DNA of 64,000 bases, taken from the NCBI GenBank assembly GCA_002356515.1, contig AP017605.1, forward strand, positions 6,247,020 to 6,311,019, in the 5' to 3' direction. The DNA is from Mesorhizobium loti (GTDB lineage: Bacteria; Pseudomonadota; Alphaproteobacteria; Rhizobiales; Rhizobiaceae). The position numbers and the translations under genes are program-made. The notes beneath the pieces are model-generated. The model ran no database searches, had not been told where the DNA came from, and worked only from the letters and a program-made list of their open reading frames with translations. Positions 37,683 to 44,478 of this stretch are shown in pieces (position 1 is the first letter of the stretch; the number at the start of each line of letters is the position of its first letter).

Positions 37683-37946
37683 TCAATACCCTTCGGGACA
37701 CCGCGCAACATAGACGCGCCCTTGGCGATCTCGGTAACGGCACTGGCCAGCCTCGCTGGCGTGCCCGATTACCGCGCCGGCGATGGCACCCGCGGCACCA
37801 CCAACGATCGCGCCTTGCACCGGGTTCCCAGCCACGGCCGCGCCGATTGCCGCCCCACCCAATCCGCCGACTGCGGCACCCTGTTCCGTGCGTGAGCATG
37901 CAACAAGTGGAACGAGAAGGCTCAATACGAGCAGTGTTTTCTTCAT
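37683..37946 (-). CDS. Glycine-zipper lipoprotein
   Basis: 87 residues from ATG 37946 with CTGGAGAAA upstream. Lipoprotein signal KKTLLVLSLLVPLVAC with lipobox LVAC, then a glycine zipper (GGLGGAAIGAAVAGNPVQGA and IVGGAAGAIAGAVIGH), and a small Cys-containing tail (GQCRYRDRQGRVYVARCPEG). Such OsmB/SlyB-like proteins sit in the outer membrane and rise under envelope stress. A mutated copy of its 5' part is fused to a LolA gene at 39215. Confidence 0.8.
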   Translation of the reverse strand: MKKTLLVLSLLVPLVACSRTEQGAAVGGLGGAAIGAAVAGNPVQGAIVGGAAGAIAGAVIGHASEAGQCRYRDRQGRVYVARCPEGY

Positions 37947-38246
37947 GAGTTTTCTCCAGCAGCCCAAAATTGAGCCGGAGGCTAAATGCGCCGTTTGCAT
38001 TTTCGATCCATCATGTCTCTAATTTAGATGATGCTAAGATGTGTTGTGGGGTATGACGTGCAAAGCCCACATCGTGGACCTCAGTTCGCTTGAAGCTTCG
38101 CCCCGCGCGTCGGCAGGTAGGGAACTCCCCTCTTGGTATACTGTTCGGGGAGGAGGGCTCTCGGAATGTGCGGGACAACATGATCGTCCACCCGCTTGCC
38201 CGCAGTGGCGATGACAAAGCCGCCCCTCACCTCGATCAGTCGATGG

Positions 38247-38372
38247 CTAGAAGGGCCTCAGCGCGGAAATGGCCAGGACGATAACGCAGAATGAGACCGC
38301 GATGGCGATGCTCCACGCGATGAGCCTCCTTTTCGTGCGCCGCTGTCTGTCGCCAAATGGGTTGTCCGCCAT
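38247..38372 (-). CDS. 41-residue membrane protein, leaderless, EcfG-driven
   Basis: From ATG 38372: MADNPFGDRQRRTKRRLIAW, SIAIAVSFCVIVLAISALRP F. A basic head is followed by one transmembrane helix. The EcfG-type -10 GTT ends only 9 nt before the ATG, so the transcript should start at or within a base or two of the start codon. No ribosome site is needed or seen. The same arrangement occurs at 44394. Function unknown. Confidence 0.65.
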   Translation of the reverse strand: MADNPFGDRQRRTKRRLIAWSIAIAVSFCVIVLAISALRPF

Positions 38373-38381
38373 GGTTGACGA

Positions 38382-38406
38382 AACATCCCGTCGGAACAAA
38401 TGTTCC
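38382..38406 (-). promoter_or_regulatory. EcfG-type promoter with very short leader
   Basis: Minus strand: GGAAC (38406-38402), 17 nt, GTT (38384-38382). The opposite strand has an overlapping GGAAC (38393-38397) followed after 17 nt by TTT, a possible weaker promoter for the gene at 38474. Confidence 0.7.
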
Positions 38407-38473
38407 GCAACTAATTTAGCAAGGGCTGATTGTCACTCGTCCTGCAAATGATCGCGACGCGTCAGGAGGATCG

Positions 38474-38647
38474 ATGCCTTCGGAGCGGCCTATCGGCAAG
38501 GCGACCCGCGACGAGGTTTCTAGCGGCTATGGCCCGCCGGGGACGGCCCTCGATATCTTTCTCAATGGTGGCAAAATGTCGGTCGGCGTCATTGGTGAAA
38601 AGTTGATGAAGGCCAGTCGTCGCTCTCTCCCCCTCTCCTTGAGCTGA
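38474..38647 (+). CDS. 57-residue hypothetical protein
   Basis: From ATG 38474 with a strong site (CAGGAGGATCG). MPSERPIGKATRDEVSSGYG and PPGTALDIFLNGGKMSVGVI, then GEKLMKASRRSLPLSLS. Soluble, no family recognised. The end may have been altered, because the basic-Ser tail is unlike the first part. A weak EcfG-like site (GGAAC-N17-TTT) precedes it. Confidence 0.5.
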   Translation: MPSERPIGKATRDEVSSGYGPPGTALDIFLNGGKMSVGVIGEKLMKASRRSLPLSLS

Positions 38648-38657
38648 ATTGGCGAAC

Positions 38658-38800
38658 TCACCGTTTTCTCAGGTGCCGTTCGAAAATCGCTAACTTATGT
38701 TCGTAGCCGATTCGCACCTGCGTCTTACACCCATCGCATTTGAGCAGGCCGGACATTGAAACTCTATCGCCACGTCACGCAATTCATTGGAGAGGGCCAT
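38658..38800 (-). pseudogene. Zinc-ribbon protein copy with an internal deletion and frameshift
   Basis: From ATG 38800: MALSNELRDVAIEFQCPACS matches the start of the intact zinc-ribbon gene at 45620. The next about 16 codons (HPIVKPGSWLRTIGVF) are missing, and the frame shifts. In another frame it goes on as KCDGCKTQVRIGYEHKLAIF, ERHLRKR and stops at 38658. Both CxxC pairs survive but in different frames, so it is inactive. Confidence 0.75.
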
Positions 38801-38939
38801 TGATATCCTCTGGCCGACGACAATTCTTCAAGTCGGCGATTATCAACAAGCAGAACGGACAAAGGTTCACTGGTCGGGACCTATGCTCATGAGAAACCGG
38901 TCCTTGGTCGCGGCACGTTCAACTTGTGAGCGCGCTGAA

Positions 38940-38964
38940 GGAACATTAGCTGTCTCTAAAGGTT
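38940..38964 (+). promoter_or_regulatory. EcfG-type promoter of hairpin element A
   Basis: GGAAC (38940-38944), 17 nt, GTT (38962-38964). The site starts GGAACATTAG, as does the promoter of element C at 42962, so promoter and hairpins were copied together. Confidence 0.7.
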
Positions 38965-38970
38965 TGTTCG

Positions 38971-39050
38971 TGCGGCAGGGCGGGCTCCCCTGCTGAAGAT
39001 CGGTAACCGATCGGCCCGCGCTCCCCACCGCCAGGGGCGCGCGGGCTTTC
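38971..39050 (+). ncRNA. Candidate stress-induced small RNA, hairpin element A
   Basis: A predicted transcript of about 80 nt from the EcfG promoter to a terminator-like hairpin. It holds CCTGCTGAA, a small stem GATCGG-TAA-CCGATC (38998-39012), then a long stem GCCCGCGC (39014-39021) with GCGCGGGC (39039-39046), extended by CCCC/GGGG, and TTTC. No open frame fits. Related elements are at 41831 and 43021. The promoter-to-terminator size and C-rich loops resemble general-stress small RNAs such as GsrN of Caulobacter, but no homology is claimed. Confidence 0.5.
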
Positions 39051-39214
39051 CTTCCACATGGCCGGCGCTCAGCTCGATCGCGCGCTACGAAGACCAAGAA
39101 GACGAGCACGGCCCCTCGGTGCGAATGTATGAAAGCTCCGTTGCTTGCTTTGACGGATCGAAAAACTCCGTGGCGCATTAAACTTCGGCTAATGGTTGAA
39201 CCAGGAAAGAACCA

Positions 39215-39943
39215 ATGAAGAGGACGTTGCTCGTTTTGAGCCGGCTCATTCCACTCGCTGCAACCTCCCGCACCGAACAGGGTGCAGCCGTCGGGCGGCT
39301 TGGGTGGCGCAGCCATAGGCGCGGCAGACTGTTGGCCTTCTGCTTTGGCGTTGTGACCTTTGCAGCGATTAATTTCGAACTTACGACTGCGGTCTCTGCC
39401 GCGCCTGTGGAAGCGGCGACGATCGCCGATCACTTCTCATCCGTGAAGTCCATGTCTGGGGACTTTGTCCAGTCTGGCCCAAGAGCGGAGAAGACCAGCG
39501 GCAGATTTTTCCTCCAGCGTCCGGGCAAGCTGCGGTTCGACTACGGAGGCCGATCAGGGATCGGCTTAATTGCAGATGGAAAATCCGTCGTAATCTATAA
39601 AAAAAAGCTCAAGACATCGCGCCTCTATTCCCTCTCGAAAATACCGCTTAAGCTGCTGCTCGAAGACCAGGTCGAGTTCTCTGGCAGTCGCCTCAAAAGC
39701 ATCAAAGACGATGGTGCCCAAATCATCATTAAGCTGGGTGACAAGTCGGTTTTCGGAAATTCGAACATCACTATGGTGTTTGACAAGACATCGTTAGATC
39801 TACGCAGATGGAGCCTCACCGACGAGAGGGGGCAAAGCACCACGGTCACTATTTTCAATGTGAAGCAGGGCGTCCGCGCTCCCCCGGGCACCTTCACTAT
39901 CGATTATGCGGCAAACCGTGAGCTCAACACCACAACGAAATAA
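39215..39943 (+). CDS. LolA-like protein with an N-terminus taken from the glycine-zipper lipoprotein
   Basis: 242 residues. The first 22 residues (KRTLLVLSRLIPLAATSRTE, QGAAVG) copy the lipoprotein at 37946, but the lipobox Cys has become Thr. A one-base insertion then turns the glycine zipper into RLGWRSHRRGR. From about residue 45 follows a second signal-like stretch (LLAFCFGVVTFAAINFELTT, AVSAA) and a LolA domain: VKSMSGDFVQSGPRAEKTSG, RFFLQRPGKLRFDYGG, then DKTSLDLRRWSLTDERGQST. LolA carries lipoproteins across the periplasm. The true start could be a TTG near 39332 that leaves only the second signal. Confidence 0.7.
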   Translation: MKRTLLVLSRLIPLAATSRTEQGAAVGRLGWRSHRRGRLLAFCFGVVTFAAINFELTTAVSAAPVEAATIADHFSSVKSMSGDFVQSGPRAEKTSGRFFLQRPGKLRFDYGGRSGIGLIADGKSVVIYKKKLKTSRLYSLSKIPLKLLLEDQVEFSGSRLKSIKDDGAQIIIKLGDKSVFGNSNITMVFDKTSLDLRRWSLTDERGQSTTVTIFNVKQGVRAPPGTFTIDYAANRELNTTTK

Positions 39944-39984
39944 TTGTCGCGATCCGACAGAGGTGCTGGAATATGGAGCGTCGT

Positions 39985-40090
39985 ACAGTCGTTCATATCG
40001 CCACACCGTGACCAGTCCCGGGCGATCCGATCCTACATAAGGGCCCGCTCGGGGCTGTCCGATATGACCCAGAGGTAAGTCGAGTTCAAG
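39985..40090 (+). pseudogene. Relic of the 47180-type small gene
   Basis: Reads VVQSFISPHRDQSRAIRSYI, then a stop and VEFKFV in one frame. Compare KPFISPHCDHYRATRVLHET and VEFIRWF in the intact gene at 47180. About a third of that gene is recognisable, without start. Confidence 0.55.
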
Positions 40091-40213
40091 TTTGTGGAAC
40101 ACCTCAAGGCCGCACGCCGGCCTGAAGCTTGATAGCCCAACAGGCCTAATTGCGAACTGGGTAGTGTACGGATAAACCAATCAGGGCGGGGAGGAACCCG
40201 AAAGCCCCACCGC

Positions 40214-40264
40214 AACGGCCGGTGCGGCGTCTGTTACCCCTACGCCCACCCCGCACCGGCCGTT
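40214..40264 (-). terminator. Perfect 14-bp inverted repeat after the 40279 gene
   Basis: AACGGCCGGTGCGG (40214-40227) pairs with CCGCACCGGCCGTT (40251-40264), loop 23 nt. It starts about 15 nt after the stop of the minus-strand gene. There is no T run, so it may be a Rho-assisted terminator or an mRNA-stabilising 3' end. Confidence 0.5.
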
Positions 40265-40278
40265 CCCCAACGGTAAGG

Positions 40279-40470
40279 TCATAGGCGGTCGAAATCGGCA
40301 AGGCCGAGACGTCTTCGCTGGCCCTCGGCATACGCCAGAGCGAACGACTCTAGTTCAAATGAGCGGGTTAGTTCTTCGTCGCCATCGACCACGCGGACGA
40401 ACCATTCTCCGCAGGCTTCGAGCACTTCAACGCAGGGATTGACCTTGCTGCCAGGCGTCACGCTATCCAC
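40279..40470 (-). CDS. Small acidic hypothetical protein
   Basis: 63 residues from GTG 40470, with CAGGAG upstream. VDSVTPGSKVNPCVEVLEAC, GEWFVRVVDGDEELTRSFEL, ESFALAYAEGQRRRLGLADF. The pattern (strand, EWFVRVVDGDEE, then helix ALAYAEGQRRRL) recalls DUF2188-type small proteins, but the match is weak. A broken copy of its start lies at 41737-41829. Confidence 0.6.
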   Translation of the reverse strand: MDSVTPGSKVNPCVEVLEACGEWFVRVVDGDEELTRSFELESFALAYAEGQRRRLGLADFDRL

Positions 40471-40680
40471 CGCAGTCTCCTGAGAAAGCAACGGTGAATG
40501 TCGGGCATTGTATGGCTCTGAAACTTGCTGTCGCAATTAAAAAGACATACCCGCCAACCCTCGCCAGCGTCATCGCCGGGGGCGTAGGGGACTTCAGTCG
40601 CAGTTGCGCGGTTGCTAATATGCCCATAGTTTTTAGGCGATGCGGGGAACGCCTAGTTGCTCTCAACTGTATTGCGAGAA

Positions 40681-40902
40681 ATGCTCATTTGCGAATGCGG
40701 TCGCACCGGGTATTTGAAACTACGGGAAGACGAACAGCCTCTCAGTGGCCCTTGGGAATCTTACAGCTTGGAGGGGTTCAACGGCGGTAGCCTGACGATC
40801 ACCAGTTTCGGGAACATTCCAGGCGACAAGTTGGTCTATCTCCGTCCCTTGTGTCCTCAATGCAGCCAGTGGGGCAAGGTGAAGTATGCCAGCCGGAGCT
40901 GA
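40681..40902 (+). CDS. Small zinc-ribbon-like protein
   Basis: 73 residues from ATG 40681. CEC at residues 4-6 and PLCPQC near residue 60 could bind one zinc ion; the middle (LTITSFGNIPGDKLVYLRPL) is strand-like. The site before the start is weak (GCGAGAA). It is one of four small putative zinc-ribbon proteins in the 38-46 kb region. Confidence 0.55.
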   Translation: MLICECGRTGYLKLREDEQPLSGPWESYSLEGFNGGSLTITSFGNIPGDKLVYLRPLCPQCSQWGKVKYASRS

Positions 40903-41099
40903 GGCCGCAAGAAAGGCCTACGTTTTCGGCGTATTCGAGAAACCGCACTGGCGCGCCATCCTAACCACCAAGTACAGATCCGAAGCAGAGGCGCTTTGAG
41001 CGCGCAATGATCCAGGACAGCGTAAAGGCGCGGGTCGAGGAGATCTCGCCGAGGCCGAAGAATCAGGGCGTTCAGAATAGACCAAGACGAGTGGTGTGA
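40886..41099 (+). pseudogene. Frameshifted copy of a small conserved gene family
   Basis: From ATG 40886: AYVFGVFEKPHWRAILTTKY, RSEAEAL, then TGA. This aligns with SYIVSVFDKHRWRTILTTVD, KGEAEAL of the gene at 41913. After the stop another frame continues RAMIQDSVKARVEEISPRPK, like the VRVEEITPKPKK of the gene at 47632. One or two bases lost near 40998 broke it. Confidence 0.6.
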
Positions 41100-41336
41100 A
41101 GCGGCGAGGCGCGCCCCACGGCCCCAACAGCCGGCATTGCTGACAGTCCAATTGTTGGGCCAGCGGCTATTGATCCATTATGGGACGGAAGGATCGGTCA
41201 CCGCATATTTAAGCGCATCGTCTGGCCCACTCGGGCGCCTTCCGATGCGCGCAAGAGCGGTCAATAGCGCGTTCCTCCGCCGGCAAGTCGACGCGCAGCG
41301 GCGCCTCCTCCTTCTCCCGTTCGCGCTCAAGCCGAT
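41100..41336. other. Intergenic stretch
   Basis: No gene recognised. Confidence 0.3.
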
Positions 41337-41621
41337 TTACCCACGGGCAGAGGTTGCTAATCCTTGGGCTTCAGCTGCCATGCATGCGTCACGGGCGACT
41401 GCATAGGCCGGAAGATGCGCCTTGTGGCGACGATGGCCTAGCGCTGGGTTGATCATGCTTTCGTCGGGCTCGTTGTCGCTGAAGTCTCTAAGAAGCATCT
41501 TGGCGTGTTCTGCCCAATGCTCTTCAGCCAGGTTTGTCTCGCGAACCAACTTCCTGAAAGCCTCGCGTACGATGTCGAAGGCGAATGCCGAAATGTGTCT
41601 GCCTGCATGGTCATGCGCCAT
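41337..41621 (-). CDS. Hypothetical protein, start uncertain
   Basis: 94 residues from ATG 41621; the frame is open to 41753. MAHDHAGRHISAFAFDIVRE, AFRKLVRETNLAEEHWAEHA, KMLLRDFSDNEPDESMINPA, then a His/Arg-rich end. The first part looks like a folded helix pair. No family and no strong ribosome site. Confidence 0.45.
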   Translation of the reverse strand: MAHDHAGRHISAFAFDIVREAFRKLVRETNLAEEHWAEHAKMLLRDFSDNEPDESMINPALGHRRHKAHLPAYAVARDACMAAEAQGLATSARG

Positions 41622-41736
41622 TGACTGCTCGATTTCATACCAATTTGTAAGGCAGGCCCTCACGGCTGGATGGCCTACAATGGCGGCTCGGTTCCTATTG
41701 CCCCTAGAGCCTCCGAGCCGGCCGTCCGCAAACTCA

Positions 41737-41829
41737 GGTGCCATCGACCACACGGACGAACCATTCTCCGCAGGCTTAGATCACTTCAACGCGAGGATTG
41801 ACCTTGCTGTCATGCGTAAGGCTGTCCAG
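41737..41829 (-). repeat. Broken copy of the start of the 40279 gene
   Basis: About 90 bp matching 40379-40475 with a premature stop (V-E-V-I-stop where the gene has VEVLEACGEWF). It replaces the region in which hairpin element B would be expected to have its EcfG promoter. Confidence 0.75.
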
Positions 41830-41830
41830 T

Positions 41831-41891
41831 CCTGCCGAAGATCGGGCCTCCGATCGGCCCGCGCACCTCTGGCCGAGAAGCGCGGGCTTTC
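41831..41891 (+). ncRNA. Hairpin element B (5' leader of the gene at 41913)
   Basis: CCTGCCGAAGATCGG, a short loop, CCGATC, then GCCCGCGC (41857-41864) with GCGCGGGC (41880-41887) and TTTC. Same order as elements A and C, but no GGAAC-N17-GTT lies upstream. Ends 21 nt before the start codon of the next gene. Confidence 0.45.
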
Positions 41892-41912
41892 AATATTCCC
41901 GAAAGGGCAGAG

Positions 41913-42170
41913 ATGGCCGCCACGAGCTACATCGTCAGCGTCTTCGACAAGCACCGCTGGCGTACCATCCTGACGACAGTGGACAAGGGCGAAGCCGAGG
42001 CGCTCAAGCAGTCGACGATCCACGACCCGATATGCCCGTGCGTCGGCCGACGCAGTTCGGGCTATCGTCGCATGGGAGCCACAATGCCACCTGCGTGGCG
42101 AGATCTGTGGCAAGCTTCTTCGCAGGAGTTCTGGGAGGACAATCATGCCAATTCGGCGAAAGGCAACTGA
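41913..42170 (+). CDS. Small hypothetical protein
   Basis: 85 residues from ATG 41913 behind GAAAGGGCAG. MAATSYIVSVFDKHRWRTIL, TTVDKGEAEALKQSTIHDPI resembles a small alpha/beta domain and is shared with the pseudogene at 40886. The second half (MGATMPPAWRDLWQASSQEF) may result from a shift or fusion. Its leader contains hairpin element B. Confidence 0.5.
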   Translation: MAATSYIVSVFDKHRWRTILTTVDKGEAEALKQSTIHDPICPCVGRRSSGYRRMGATMPPAWRDLWQASSQEFWEDNHANSAKGN

Positions 42171-42326
42171 GGCCGGTATCTTTGATCCAGCCGAAATGGC
42201 TCTGCTGGGTCGGGTGTTCGAGCAGCTGAAGCTCGAACATCAATCGTCCGATGAGCGTGACGCAATCGGCAGGCATTGTCGATGAGGATGAGCTGGTCTC
42301 TCTATCCAGGCAACCGCTGGGTCGTT
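42145..42326 (+). pseudogene. Small conserved gene with a frameshift near its 3' end
   Basis: From ATG 42145 with GGGAGG 7 nt upstream: MPIRRKATEAGIFDPAEMAL, LGRVFEQLKLEHQSSDERDA, then IGRHCR and stop at 42285. In another frame the next codons read GIVDEDELVSLSRQPLGR and stop at 42326, which looks like the natural end. The intermediate codons seem lost. That the two pieces belong together is an inference from the reading. Confidence 0.5.
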
Positions 42327-42569
42327 AGAGAAACAGGGCGGAACTTAAACCTAGTGGTCGAGCCCCATGAGCGCGCGGAAGCAATCCGGGATCAGTGGAT
42401 CGCTAACAGCGTCCCCAAGACGATGAAAGCCGATGTCATCCTGGTCGATGAACTCACGCACAAGCTAATCGCGGACGCCAAGGCCCTCGGGATCAGGCGG
42501 GGTGAAATCGATGAAGAGGTGGATAGCCCTTACCGTACGATCCTCGACGCCATCGAGCACCCTGCTTGA
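42282..42569 (+). CDS. DUF768 protein with a foreign N-terminus
   Basis: 95 residues. From DQWIANSVPKTMKADVILVD to ADAKALGIRRGEIDEEVDSP, YRTILDAIEH it matches the intact DUF768 gene at 46883 throughout. The first 35 residues (MRMSWSLYPGNRWVVRETGR...) do not and overlap the frameshifted gene at 42145. DUF768 is a family of unknown function restricted to Mesorhizobium and close relatives. No ribosome site is clear. Confidence 0.6.
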   Translation: MRMSWSLYPGNRWVVRETGRNLNLVVEPHERAEAIRDQWIANSVPKTMKADVILVDELTHKLIADAKALGIRRGEIDEEVDSPYRTILDAIEHPA

Positions 42570-42614
42570 TTTCCCAAGTGACCCGACGCGGTTCGCATCA
42601 ATTGGTCGCTGCTG

Positions 42615-42797
42615 TCAGGGCGCATTCCTGAGTCCGCTGCCGCGGCATTCAGGGCAGATGGCCGTCGACCCTTCACAGTCTTGGCGATGGACTGCCTGTG
42701 GGCAGCATGTGCCGTTCGAGGTCAGCCATTTCTTGCAATTGAAGACCTTGCCAGCACCGAGACATCGCCGACACTGGAACTTCCTAAAATCTGACAA
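42615..42797 (-). CDS. Small zinc-finger-like protein
   Basis: 60 residues from TTG 42797. CRRCLGAGKVFNCKKW, TSNGTCCPQAVHRQDCEG, ICPECRGSG give six to eight Cys in CxxC-like pairs, as in DnaJ-type or small zinc-ribbon proteins. Start codon and site are weak. Confidence 0.4.
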   Translation of the reverse strand: MSDFRKFQCRRCLGAGKVFNCKKWLTSNGTCCPQAVHRQDCEGSTAICPECRGSGLRNAP

Positions 42798-42961
42798 ATC
42801 CTACCTGCCGTCGCTTGAGCACGGCAGTAACGTGCTTGCCGAATTTTGGTTTCAGCTACTTCAGGCTCTGACCGGTGAACACGCTATTTGCGGCCCTCGG
42901 GGCCATTGTAAGGTCCAGGACCGGTGCGGTTCGATGCATGCGACTTTCGATCGGTTGGTCT

Positions 42962-42986
42962 GGAACATTAGGGACATCCAAGGGTT
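42962..42986 (+). promoter_or_regulatory. EcfG-type promoter of hairpin element C
   Basis: GGAAC (42962-42966), 17 nt, GTT (42984-42986), starting GGAACATTAG as in element A. Confidence 0.7.
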
Positions 42987-42992
42987 GGTGAT

Positions 42993-43083
42993 GGCGGCAG
43001 GCGATGCTCCCTCGCGTTACCTGCCGAAGATCGGGACAGAAACCTTGATCGGCCCGCGCTCTTCACGAGAGGCGCGGGCTTTC
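42993..43083 (+). ncRNA. Hairpin element C: candidate small RNA or leader of the gene at 43108
   Basis: A predicted EcfG transcript that forms CTGCCGAAGATCGG...TTGATCGG and a stem GCCCGCGC (43052-43059) with GCGCGGGC (43072-43079), loop TCTTCACGAGAG, then TTTC. Unlike element A it is followed 25 nt later by a gene, so it can be either a small RNA with read-through or a 5' attenuator. Confidence 0.5.
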
Positions 43084-43107
43084 CCAATTTATTGAAAGAG
43101 ACCGCGT

Positions 43108-43317
43108 ATGTCCCAGACCATCCAACCGCCCATATTGCCGGAGGCAAGTCCGGATCGAATGGTCAACTGCGAAGTCGCCCTGGAAACGGCATTCGCAGCC
43201 TTGGTAACCGAATCGGAGGCCCAGGGATGGACAGCGCGGGAGACCGCCGAAACCCTGCTCAAAATTGCAAGGGAACATATCCAGCTTCTGGAAGCCGGTG
43301 TCGAGGCTGAGAGCTAA
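43108..43317 (+). CDS. Small hypothetical helical protein
   Basis: 69 residues from ATG 43108 with GAAAGAG upstream. MSQTIQPPILPEASPDRMVN, CEVALETAFAALVTESEAQG, WTARETAETLLKIAREHIQL. Amphipathic helices, soluble. It stands in an EcfG unit: promoter 42962, hairpins, gene, terminator 43333. Confidence 0.65.
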   Translation: MSQTIQPPILPEASPDRMVNCEVALETAFAALVTESEAQGWTARETAETLLKIAREHIQLLEAGVEAES

Positions 43318-43332
43318 GGCGAGGCCGCCACA

Positions 43333-43357
43333 CGAGGCAATTGTTCTGCCTCGTTTT
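43333..43357 (+). terminator. Rho-independent terminator
   Basis: CGAGGCA (43333-43339) and TGCCTCG (43347-43353), loop ATTGTTC, followed by TTTT. Ends the transcript of the 43108 gene. Confidence 0.85.
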
Positions 43358-43768
43358 ATTCCGCGGATTCATTGTTGGTGAATGGTGAAGCGCTCGGGAG
43401 GCACCGCAAGGTCCAGCCCGGCGGTGTTGGCTGCTTCTGGTACTCGGCGATTGCGGCCGTGCATTGTTCGCGCTTATCGAACGTGCTTGGCAACACCGCC
43501 ATGCCGCCTCTGCGGACCGGCGATTACCAGATACCAGATCAGCGCTGCTGAAAGCCATGGGCATTTCCTCATTTCAACCGCCATAGATGCGGGCGGCCCG
43601 ATCACCTTAGGCCAATGACCGGAATGAGCTAATTGTCATTGGCAAAAAGAGCGGCGATTAGGTCGCCGCAGTCAGTGAGGCCGTGATAGTCCTCCATCAC
43701 GGTTGCGACCTTTGAAAGCCCTTTTCTCACTTCGTGTGAGCTAAGCGCGCCAGCGGTTCAAGTAGGTT
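43358..43768. other. Stretch without a convincing gene
   Basis: Open frames on both strands are basic and low-complexity, with no start signals. I see nothing definite in it. Confidence 0.35.
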
Positions 43769-44155
43769 CTACCCGTCTGGACCTTCCCGAAAGGAATAAC
43801 TGGCTGAGGTTTCGAACACGGACTGCGAAGGCTGCCATGCCCGACATTCGACGGAGATTCTTGGGTGCTCGATGCGAATGATATTAAACGAATTTGCAGC
43901 CCTGCGAACCCGTGATGAAACCGCGGTTCCTGCTTGAATAAGCAATGCCGCATAGCCGTCGATAACGTAACGCCTGGCGCTCAAATCGGCGCGGTGAAGA
44001 TGCTGGTGGCCAGACAATGTGATGTCGACACCGCTGCGCGAGAAGACATCCATTGCCAGATCCACGCGGCCTACGATGCCATCGTCGCTTTCCAGTCCAG
44101 CCCTTCAAAAGGATGATGCGTAACCACTATTATTTCCGGGCGGGCTCTTTTTGCC
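43769..44155 (-). pseudogene. Metallophosphoesterase, 5'-truncated and frameshifted
   Basis: One frame reads PEIIVVTHHPFEGLDWKATM and stops; after a shift near 44075 the second reads GRVDLAMDVFSRSGVDITLS with GHQHLHRADLSA, the two histidine motifs (HH and GHxH) of calcineurin-like phosphoesterases. It then continues RYVIDGYAALLIQAGTAVSS to 43769. The first half with the metal ligands DxH and GD is absent. Confidence 0.75.
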
Positions 44156-44178
44156 TGTGGTCGCCAGCAGCGGGCCTG

Positions 44179-44394
44179 CTACTTTTTTCGAGAAAACTCG
44201 AGGATCGTCGCAACGGTTTCGGGTTCTAGAGGCTCGTGCCCTGGCTCTTCATGCCAGAAGACTTGGCGAAGGTCGCGCTGATCGACCTTCTGGCCGCAGT
44301 TCGGGCAGTTGTAGAAATGGCCCTCTTCGCGGATGAGGTCGCCGCCGTGCAGCCTACCGGGAATGAGCGGCCCAAGGTCTGATAGCTTCGTCAT
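44179..44394 (-). CDS. Zinc-ribbon protein, EcfG-driven and near-leaderless
   Basis: 71 residues from ATG 44394. MTKLSDLGPLIPGRLHGGDL, IREEGHFYNCPNCGQKVDQR, DLRQVFWHEEPGHEPLEPET. NCPNCG is one half of a zinc site; His residues in FWHEEPGHE may complete it. The EcfG-type -10 lies 9 nt before the ATG, so the mRNA should lack a normal leader. It is divergent from the ligase gene. A relic with the same start is at 22571. Confidence 0.7.
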   Translation of the reverse strand: MTKLSDLGPLIPGRLHGGDLIREEGHFYNCPNCGQKVDQRDLRQVFWHEEPGHEPLEPETVATILEFSRKK

Positions 44395-44403
44395 GGCCGA
44401 TCG

Positions 44404-44453
44404 AACCTCGCGTCTCAATAAAAGTTCCGGAACCATTTTAGCACATGCTAATT
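44404..44453. promoter_or_regulatory. Divergent EcfG-type promoters sharing GTTCCGGAAC
   Basis: The palindrome GTTCCGGAAC (44424-44433) supplies a -35 to each strand. Minus: GGAAC (44428-44424), 17 nt, GTT (44406-44404) for the zinc-ribbon gene. Plus: GGAAC (44429-44433), 17 nt, ATT (44451-44453) for the ligase at 44479. The plus -10 deviates by one base. Confidence 0.7.
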
Positions 44454-44478
44454 AAATCGCAGCTTTGCGAGTCCGTGC

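Noticed and set aside
38269..38451. 60-codon plus-strand open frame
   Set aside because: It runs antisense through the EcfG-driven 41-residue membrane-protein gene and its promoter and has no start signal.
43259..43618. Overlapping open frames on both strands
   Set aside because: Basic, low-complexity translations typical of shadow frames in GC-rich DNA; one overlaps the 43108 gene and its terminator.
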